This document shows positions 56,039 through 64,000 of a stretch of DNA of 64,000 bases, one piece after another. Source of the DNA: Brachypodium distachyon (Eukaryota > Streptophyta > Magnoliopsida > Poales > Poaceae); assembly GCF_000005505.3 (NCBI RefSeq), contig NC_016131.3, forward strand, positions 59,195,355 to 59,259,354, given 5' to 3'. The position numbers and the translations under genes were made by a program. Under the pieces are notes generated by a model that saw nothing but the letters and a program-made list of their open reading frames with translations, ran no database searches and had not been told where the DNA came from. Position 1 is the stretch's first letter, and the number at the start of each line of letters is the position of its first letter.

Positions 56039-57732
56039 ACCACGTCAACGTGGAAGAAATCACAGAGGAGCAAGGTATCGTAATCGGCACCTTCCGTCTA
56101 AATTCTTTTGAAGCACTCGTACTGTTTGATACCGGTGCATCGCATTCTTTTATCTCAAGGAGTTTTGTGCATGAGAATGGATTAAACACTAGTACCTTAG
56201 TGAACCCTATGAAGGTGAAGTCACCTGGGGGAGAGATGATAACGGCTTGTGAATGCCGAATGCTGACATTAGAAATTGGAAAACACAATTTCCCCACAAA
56301 CCTGATAGTGTTAAGGTCAAAAGGCTTGGACGTGATCCTAGGAATGGATTGGTTAGCCAAGTATGAAGGACTTATAGATTGTGTCAAGAGGACTATTACA
56401 CTCACAACCCCGGAGGAAAAGCGAATCCGCTTCAAGTCAAACTATGAGCTTGAGTTACCCAAGGTAAATTCTCTTAAGGGGGTTAGCCTAGAGGATGTAC
56501 CGATAGTGAAGGAATATCCGGATGTATTTCCAGAAGAATTACCAGGCATGCCACTAGACCGAGATGTGGAATTTCTTATTGAATTATTGCCAGGAAGTGG
56601 ACCTATAGCCAAGAGACCGTATAAGATGGCCGTAGATGAATTAAAGGAACTGAAGAAGCAACTTGCAGAACAGTTGGCCAAAGGATTTATTCGCCCTAGC
56701 TCATCACCATGGGGAGCACCTGTTCTATTCGTGGAAAAGAAGGACAAGAGCCAAAGAATGTGCATAGACTATCGTTCACTAAATGAGGTGACGATAAAGA
56801 ACAAGTACCCACTACCCATAATCAATGATCTATTTGATCAATTGAAGGGAGCCTGTGTTTTCTCAAAGACCGATCTTCGATCAGGTTATTTTCAGTTAAA
56901 GATCCGAGAAGCGGATATACCCAAGACAGCGTTTACCACTAGGTATGGCCTGTATGAGTACACAGTGATGCCTTTTGGATTAACCAATGCCCCGGCTTAC
57001 TTCATGAATATGATGAACAAGGTATTCATGGAATATTTGGATAAGTTTGTCGTAGTATTCATCGATGACATTTTGATCTACTCGAAGAGCAAAGAAGAAC
57101 ATGAAGAACATTTGCGTCTGATCATGGAAAAGCTTAGAGAGCACAAGCTTTATGCAAAATTCAGCAAGTGTGAATTTTGGTTGTCTGAAGTTGGTTTCTT
57201 GGGACACATTGTGTCAGGAAATGGAATTGCCGTCGACCCCGCTAAAGTAGCAGCGGTGACTGAATGGGAAGTCCCTAAGAACGTCGGACATGTTCGCAGC
57301 TTTTTAGGACTTGCTGGATATTACAGGAGGTTCATAGAGAATTTCTCCAAGATTGCCAAGCCTATGACTGAACTTTTGAAGAAAGAAAAGAAGTTTGAAT
57401 GGACTGATAAATGTGAGGAAAGTTTTCAGGATTTGAAGAAGAGGCTAGTATCAGCACCCATCCTCGTTTTACCCAACCTACTGGAAGACTTTCAAGTGTA
57501 CTGTGACGCTTCGCGTTTAGGATTGGGCTGTGTTTTGATGCAAGGAGGAAGAGTCGTAGCATACGCCTCAAGACAACTTAAGAATCATGAAGGAAATTAC
57601 CCCACTCATGATCTGGAACTAGCATCGATAGTGCACGCACTGAAGACTTGGAGGCACTATCTCATGGGAAAGCAATGTGAGTTATTCACCGATCATAAAA
57701 GCTTGAAGTATATATTACACAGAAGGAATTGA
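56035..57732 (+). pseudogene. Protease, reverse transcriptase and RNase H of the Tekay-type element
   Basis: Aspartic protease [13 protein letters not shown] (about residues 30-42); RT from [13 protein letters not shown] through [20 protein letters not shown] and the catalytic FIDDILIYS (about 343-351); RNase H start [19 protein letters not shown] (about 485) and TDHKSLKYI. The N-terminal ATG is fortuitous since Gag and Pol are normally one protein. The frame ends at 57732 because one base is missing in the T-run near 57713-57716, and the sequence continues in the next frame. Confidence 0.85.
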
Positions 57733-59111
57733 ACTTGAGACAAAGAAGATGGTTAGAGTTAATCAAGGATTATAATCTGAATCTTCAATATCATCCGGGC
57801 AAGGCTAACGTAGTAGCTGACGCTTTGAGCCGCAAGGAATATGTTAATGGACTTACAGCTGGAGAGTTACCTGCTGAATTGTGTGAGCAATTCAAGGACC
57901 TCAGATTGGAGTTAGTTCAAGAAGGTTACTTAGCCAACATGGAAGTACAACCCACTCTGCTAGACAGAATTAGAGAAGCCCAGAAAGAAGACTCAGAAAT
58001 AAGAACGATAAAGGATAATATGGCTGTTGAGAAAGCAAAAGGATTCGTTGAGGACGATCAAGGTACCGTATGGTTTGAGAAGCGTATTTGTGTACCACAG
58101 GACCCCGGGATCAGAAAGCTAATACTACAGGAAGCTCATGATTCACCGTACTCAATCCACCCCGGTAATACAAAGATGTACATGGACTTGAAAGAAAAGT
58201 TTTGGTGGACGGGATTGAAGCGAGACATCGCTGAGTATATCGCTCTGTGTGATGTTTGTAGCAGAGTCAAGGCTGAACATCAGAAACCAGCTGGATTACT
58301 ACGACCATTGCCAGTGCCAGACTGGAAATGGGATAAGGTAGGCATGGACTTCATCACCGGCTTACCAAGGACGAGATCAGGATATGATTCAATATGGGTA
58401 GTAGTCGACCGTTTGACCAAAGTTGTTCATTTCATACCAGTAAAGACTACCTATACAAGTGCACAGTTGGCCAAACGATACATGTCTAGGATTGTATGCC
58501 TACATGGAGTCCCTAAAGAGATCGTTTCAGATAGAGGTACCCAATTTACCTCAAGATTTTGGGGGCAATTGCACGAGTCTCTAGGCACAAGACTAGAGTT
58601 TAGCACAGCGTTTCATCCACAGACAGATGGACAAACAGAAAGAGTGAACCAAATTCTTGAAGATATGTTAAGAGCTTGCGCTCTGGACTATGGTTCTAGC
58701 TGGGACGAGAATCTACCATATGCAGAGTTCTCATACAACAATAGTTTCCAAGCGAGTATTGGAATGGCACCGTTCGAAGCGTTGTATGGCAAGAAGTGTA
58801 GGACACCATTGCTATGGGATGGTGTAGGAGACCGCAGTCTATTCGGACCCGACATGATAAAGGATGCTGAAGAGAAGGTCAGACTGATTCGAGACAGGCT
58901 CAAGATAGCTCAATCCAGACAAAAGAGTTATGCCATTTCCAAACGAAGGGAGGTCACCTGTAAGGTTGGTGACAGAGCGTATCTCAGAGTTTCTCCGATA
59001 CGCCGAGTTAAGAGATTTGGGATTAAAGGAAAAACTAGCGCCACGCTATATTGGACCCTACAAGGTTTTAGCACGCCAAGGAGAGGTTGCTTACAAGTTG
59101 GAGTTACCTGA
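57729..59111 (+). pseudogene. RNase H tail and integrase of the Tekay-type element
   Basis: It continues pol: NLRQRRWLELIKDY, YHPGKANVVADALSRK (RNase H end), integrase HHCC site (HDSPYSIHPG...CDVCSRVK) and DDE core (GMDFITGLP, VSDRGTQFTSRFW, QTDGQTERVNQ). All three integrase acidic positions are present. The frame fails near 59031-59035, where one extra A in a run shifts reading before the C-terminal domain. Confidence 0.85.
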
Positions 59112-59433
59112 AAAGTTGACAAGTGTCCACGACGTATTCCATGTGTCGCAATTAAAGAAGTGCCACCCAGATATGGCCGATACGCTACTAAGGGATACAG
59201 TTTCACTTGACAAAGTTGAGATTCAAAGCGATCTCACATATGAAGAGAAACCAACCAGGATCTTGGAAACAGCTGAAAGACATACCCGTTCCAAGACAAT
59301 CAAGTTTTGCAAGGTTCAGTGGAATCACCACACCGAAGAAGAAGCTACGTGGGAACGTGAGGATGATCTTCGAGAAGACCACCCACACCTTTTTGCTAAC
59401 CAACAGGAATCTCGAGGACGAGATTCATCTTAA
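59036..59433 (+). pseudogene. Integrase C-terminal domain and chromodomain of the Tekay-type element
   Basis: In the frame used downstream of the extra A: APRYIGPYKVLARQGEVAY, HDVFHVSQLKKCHPD, then a chromodomain-type segment (PTRILETAERHTRSKTI, VQWNHHTEEEATWER, EDHPHLF). The chromodomain steers chromovirus integration to particular chromatin. Ends at 59431-59433. Confidence 0.85.
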
Positions 59434-59440
59434 GGGGGTT
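59431..59440 (+). other. Polypurine tract of the Tekay-type element
   Basis: TAAGGGGGTT lies five bases before the 3-prime LTR (TGTAACATCCC at 59446). Confidence 0.7.
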
Positions 59441-59445
59441 AGTTC

Positions 59446-62400
59446 TGTAACATCCCAATTTTCAAAATTCTTCATATGCATTGCATATCATAAGCATCAT
59501 GTCACCCTTGCATTTGATCACTTTCAAAACCCTAAAGTTTGCCCAGAAAACCCTTTTGCAAAAAATGCTTTTATCTGATTTTGGGCTTTGATCTTGCTTT
59601 TGAGTATTTGCATTTTAACCCAATAGGGTATTGTGGTAAAAAGGGATTTAATGCATATATAAAGCTATCCCATAGATTGGCTTTTGAAAGTATTTTGAAA
59701 GATAATTTGTTTCGATAGCCTAAGAGGCCTAAAAGCCATTTTATAGGCAAATGTATTTTTAAATATTTTATTTTGAGGAAATTCTTGTTCCAAAAGTTAG
59801 ATCATATGAAAATATGATTTTACAAATTTTGTTGCATTTTATTTGGAGTGATTTGAAGCTTCGAATCAATTTTGAGGTTCAAAAACAGAAAATAGATAAA
59901 AGAAAAGGAAAAACCGGGGAAAACCGGCCGAACCAGACCGACCAGGTCAAACCGGACCGGACCGGACCGAACCGGACCGGCTCCGCCCAGCCCGAGCCGC
60001 CCGCTCTCACTGACCGGTGGGACCCACGCGTCATCTTCAACCTCCGTCCGAGAAATCCGGCCACGCACGCCCGCGAACTGCCTACGACTTCACCTCCGTT
60101 TTCTCCGCGCTCGGGCCGTTTTCTCCAAATCCTTGCGCGTCATCCCGAAGCCCTCGCTTTTTTCCTTCACTTCCCCTAAACCGCTCGCCCCATTTCGCAC
60201 CGGTTAGAAAGTAATTGCTCGCCGGAGTTCGTTGCTGCCGTCGACCTTCGTCGCGTTTCGCCGTCGTTCCGGTGAGTCTCCGCTTGCTCCGACCACCCTT
60301 CCGTGCTCCTCTCTCCTTTTCGCAACTTTTGACGCGGACCGATTTAGTTTTGGAGCGCCGCCCGGGCCCTGCCCGCCGTCTTCCCCGGCGCCGGCCATCG
60401 CCCGCCGCCCGCGCGCCCCGTGCGCCGCCGCTCCGCCTCCGGTCGCCTCCCGCGGTTTGCCCCGCGCTGCCCGCGTCCTCCGCCGCGCCGCCCGCCTGCA
60501 CTGCCTGCCGCGCCGCTCCGCCTCCGGCCGCCCGCCCGCGCCGCCGCCGGCGAGCAAGCCCCGTCGGCCGGAACCCTAGGCTCCGGCCACGCGCGTTCTG
60601 CCACGTGGCAGGTTTTTCTTTTTATTTTAATTCGGCCGAACTGGATAATGCACTTTTGCAGAAAAGACCCTACAACTTCAAACCTTTATATCTTTCAAAC
60701 CGTTTGTCCAAAATTTGTGTTCCGCACCTTTCTGGAATCGTCGCAACATGTAGAATATTTTGGCACTGTTTAATTTCAGTTTTGAACAACTTAGTCAGAA
60801 GCAATTTACAGATTGGTTGAATAGAGTTTAAATTTCAAATGAATTGTTTCAAAATAGTTTTGAGCATGTTATCTTGCTGTAAAATTATTTAAAGTTGTTC
60901 TCTATCCATTAGGACCAGAGAAGAAATTATTTTGTGTATAATCATGGCATACAAGTTAAATAATGCTCTATGTTGCAAAAGTCGCACAATCTTTTGTTTT
61001 AAACCCTATCCATGTTTCATGCATATTTGTTAACTCCTTATTGGTGTATAATCTGTCCAAATCATTTGAAAAACTTTTCAAAACAGAAACAAAACTTTTT
61101 ACTTTAGAAGTAACCTTCGTTGTGCATCATCATAGCATATGCATCATGGCATGATTTTGTATTGAGTGTTGTGTTTATTGTGTGCATGTTTCTTTTATTT
61201 TTAGATTGTGTGGAGTGTATTCCTTGTTGTTGCGAAGAGTGCGAGAACTATCACAACCTTGGACAAGGCAAGTTCACTTTGATCATATCCCATTATTATT
61301 GTTGTTTTAAAAGACTTATGCATTAGTGTTGTTGGTAGAGATGCATTGATAGGACTATTACTCGTACCTCTATGCTAGCTATAAATCCCAGGTAGTATAG
61401 TTTACCCTCGCCATTACCTTGCTACCAAATTGCCAGCGATTGTAGTTGAATGCTAAGCTATGGTAGTATCGTGGGGGAAATAACTACATTATGATATTGT
61501 TATGCCTTTGGCTATATGAAATGTTTTTGTTAGATGTAAGGCGAAACAACTAATTAAATGAACCATCCTGGGTGGGCTGCTTTGAGGATTTTGAGGATTA
61601 GCGGCGTCAGGTCCATTTCTTTGGGTCCCTCTGAGTCGAGTTCCTGTGGATTCAGGAATAGATCGTCCATGGACGTCTCTCCCGTGGATTCGGGGAGCGC
61701 CTACGTTGCAAATGTGGAATGCCACCTGGGGTAACTGAGACTGGACTAGTTTCCTATTTAGAAGCTTCTAGTACAACCACAATGCTATATGGGCTCTGGC
61801 GAGACAAGAGTAAGTTGTATGAACCTAGACCCGAGGAATTGTATTGAGGTAGCCGTGTAGGGGGAGCGTGATTCTCTCGTGGTTTAGGGAATTACCTCTG
61901 AAAATCTCGTAATCGATGCCGTTGCTACTCTACCCTGAGGACAGCAAGGGATTAACACGTCGGTTTCTTGTGGGGAATGTGTACAAACTCTCGAGAGCGT
62001 CAAAACTAAGTACTTAGCCGTGTCCCCGGCAACGGACAATTTGAGCAACCAGATGTGGAGCTGTAAGGAAAGTCTCACTCATTCCAACTTCTTAAATAAA
62101 ATGAATGGTTTGAACAGGGTAGGAGCACTTGAAGAATCCACTTCAATGTACTCTAGGTTAATAGGAGCATGGGTGTGTCTACCCCGTGTCCATTAGTTAA
62201 CATTATTATAACATTCCTTTGTAGTAGGGTAATTTATGTTCTGCTTCCACGCAAACAGCCTGAACTCTACCTTGCCAAATACTGCATATACTTGGTAGGT
62301 TCTGATATAACTCCTAGTGAATCTTGCCAATACATTCAATGTATTGACCCTAGTGGCTGCATCTTTTAATGATGCAGGAAGCTCCGACGACGAGTAAGAT

Positions 62401-62690
62401 GTACGTTCTACTTGTTTGGGTTACGGGCCTACATTCCAACACGCTCTCACCGTGGTGTTGATGTGCCCTTGTATCTTTCGCTTTCTGCTGCTAAACAGTT
62501 GTTTTATTTCCAGCTAACCCGTGAGGTTATGCGAGTTGTAAGTACCCTCTTATATTCTGGATGAAACGTTGTAATATTGAGACCTTTGTTCTATGATATT
62601 ACATCTTGAAACTGTGTGTGCTAGTGAGTCGATCCAGGGACTAGCACTAAAGCACAGAGATCGAACCCTTGTATGGGGGCGGTCGCTTCA
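59446..62690 (+). repeat. 3-prime LTR of the Tekay-type element (3245 bp)
   Basis: Starts TGTAACATCCCAATTTTC and ends GGTCGCTTCA. Splice-donor consensus at 60272 after a GC-rich leader; 63-nt cassette at 61205-61267. It is closest in this window to the oppositely oriented LTR at 17828-21030. Confidence 0.9.
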
Positions 62691-64000
62691 GGGGACATCT
62701 GACACCTCTCCCGTGACTGCCCGAACAACCCCCACAACGGAGCGGCCCGTGGCACAGCCAACAGCGGCAACAAGGGAGAACCCGCAGGGGGTCGCGGTCA
62801 AGGCCGTGGCGGCAAGGACCGGCCTCCCCGGAGACGCGACAAGCCTTGTGCCGATCAGCATGAAGACGACTGCAGCGATAACATCGACGAGACCGGCTTC
62901 CAGGAGCCCCACGACGTTGCCTGCATCCACGGGGGAGCATACGCTCTCACGTCTCACGCCGCCGTGAAGCGGCTTACCCGTGAGGTGTGCGCCCTCCACC
63001 CTAGCGTGGAGGCACAACAGCCGTTGAGGTGGTCGCATGTGCCGATCATCTTCAACTCGGACGACCATCCGATTCATCCCTTGGGATCAGGGGTTCTGCC
63101 CCTCGTGGTCTCACCGATCATCAACAACGTGACGGTGACCAAGGTTCTGGTGGACAACGGAGCAACCCTTAACCTCCTGTCCGCCAAGTTGGTGAAGAAG
63201 CTTCAGCTGCCTCTGGAACAGATGAAGCCCACCGACCCGTTCCGGTGGATTAACCCCGGAGTCGTGCAGCCCATGGGGCGAATCACTCTCCCGGTAACTT
63301 TCAGGTGCAGGAAAGCGTTCCGGACTGAGCACGTCGTCCTAGATGTGGCTCACACCCCGTTGCCGTACAACGGGATCATTGGTCGGCCGCCGCTGATCAA
63401 GTTCATCGCGACGACTCATTGCGCCTATGGCGTGATGAAGATGCCGTCAACATACGGTGTACTCTCCATCAAGTGCGACCTCAAGGATGCTGCTTGGTGC
63501 GTGCGCGAGGTCGTGAAGACCTCCGCAGTGGCGGATTCTGGTGACTACGACGTTGCCGGGAACGAGGATCCACTTGTGGGCGAGCAGCCCGCACAGAAGA
63601 AGGCACGAGCCACCCCCGGGCAGGATACCGGGGGCCGTACTAGCTCTAGCACGCGCATCAGCAAGAGCGTGAAGCTGAAGGAGGAGGGTGCCAAGGTCAA
63701 GAAGGTACCCCTGCAAGCCGGAAACAAGGCGCGCATCTTTTCTATGGGTGCGAGCCTCGGCGACAAATAGGAAAGCTCCCTCATCGCCTTCCTCCGGGGA
63801 AATTCTGACGTGTTTGCTTGGGAGCCGTCGGATCTTCCCGGAGTCCCTAGGGAGGTGATCGAGCATCGGCTGGCGGTGCAGCCGGACGCACGCCTCGTGA
63901 AGCAGAAGGTTCGCCGGCAAGCATAGGAACGCAAGGACTTCATCTAGCAAGAAGTCCAAAAGCCCAAGAACGCTGGGGCAATCAGGGAAGTGTTGTACCC
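62691..64000 (+). pseudogene. Tat-type gypsy copy 2: gag end, protease and start of RT, runs off the window
   Basis: Starts within the zinc knuckle (HLSRDCPNN) directly after the Tekay LTR. It continues through protease (VLVDNGATLNLLSAKLVKKL), PLPYNGIIGRPPLIKF and a linker into the RT start (FAWEPSDLPGVPREVIEH). In-frame stops: TGA at 62700, TAG at 63768, TAG near 63925 and TAG near 63945. It is 5-prime truncated by the Tekay insertion and overlaps copy 1 (16546-17397), so it is a separate insertion of the same family. Confidence 0.82.

Larger units (their letters stand above)
54545..62690 (+). mobile_element. Tekay-type Ty3/gypsy chromovirus, 5-prime truncated
   Basis: Internal region: accessory ORF (54545-55330), gag remnant with zinc knuckle (to 56038), protease-RT-RNase H (56035-57732), integrase (57729-59111), chromodomain (to 59433), polypurine tract and 3-prime LTR (59446-62690). 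The chromodomain and RT type fit the Tekay/Del lineage. Three one-base indels break the polyprotein and most of gag is lost. The right LTR end is joined to Tat-type copy 2 at 62691. Confidence 0.88.

Noticed and set aside
54453..62690. 54453-54544 as the true 5-prime LTR remnant of the downstream Tekay element
   Set aside because: Its first 90 bases match the LTR subfamily at 22471 and 50574 better than the 3-prime LTR at 59446, and flanks TTTTA and GGGGA do not match.
1..64000. A new defence, toxin or biosynthetic system
   Set aside because: I looked for clustered non-transposon genes on both strands and found only NOC3 and retroelement-derived frames, so nothing supports such a system here.

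Overview
The window looks like intergenic chromosome from a large-genome grass, probably a pooid (wheat/barley/oat/ryegrass relatives). The evidence is one dispersed intron-rich plant gene, an Angela/BARE-like Ty1/copia element, a Sirevirus, several Tat-type and Tekay-type Ty3/gypsy elements, Stowaway MITEs and a hAT relic. I saw no bacterial, organellar, tRNA, rRNA or CRISPR features. Species assignment is inference.

Layout, left to right. 1-5879: a minus-strand Sirevirus with most of its reverse transcriptase/RNase H deleted, inserted into a Tekay-type LTR that resumes at 5880-6300. About 6640-7858 and 15161-17397: a decayed Tat-type gypsy (copy 1), split by a structurally complete Angela-like copia at 7859-15160 with a 5-bp target-site duplication (GGTCG) and an uninterrupted polyprotein. 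17398-32634: stacked gypsy debris, namely four Tekay LTRs or LTR pieces in both orientations, a Transposase_28-type gene with introns (27170-28610), and Tat LTR pieces carrying a captured ubiquitin fragment. 32635-33273: a possible 5-prime remnant of another gene. 33990-44853 (minus): the host gene, a NOC3 (nucleolar complex protein 3) homologue, in 12 coding exons that I could join in frame. Its introns hold MITEs, a hAT transposase relic, a tandem duplication and a perfect 51-bp inverted repeat. 45000-49218: relics of a DUF4283 protein, a gag-like protein and two Tat-type LTRs. 49219-54544: nested Tekay-like LTRs, including a clean solo LTR with target-site duplication ATTTG. 54545-62690: a Tekay-type chromovirus with an extra coiled-coil ORF, gag remnant, protease/RT/RNase H, integrase, chromodomain and 3-prime LTR, broken by three one-base indels. 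62691-64000: a second Tat-type copy running off the window.

How it fits together: NOC3 is the only gene with a clear host function (60S ribosome assembly). The rest is a record of repeated insertion, LTR recombination and mutational decay around a gene island of about 11 kb. The most interesting signals are the splice-like cassette conserved inside the Tekay LTRs, the predicted Gag-only splice in the Angela-like element, the ubiquitin fragment captured by a Tat lineage, the intronic hairpins in NOC3, and a homopolymer frameshift at the NOC3 C-terminus.
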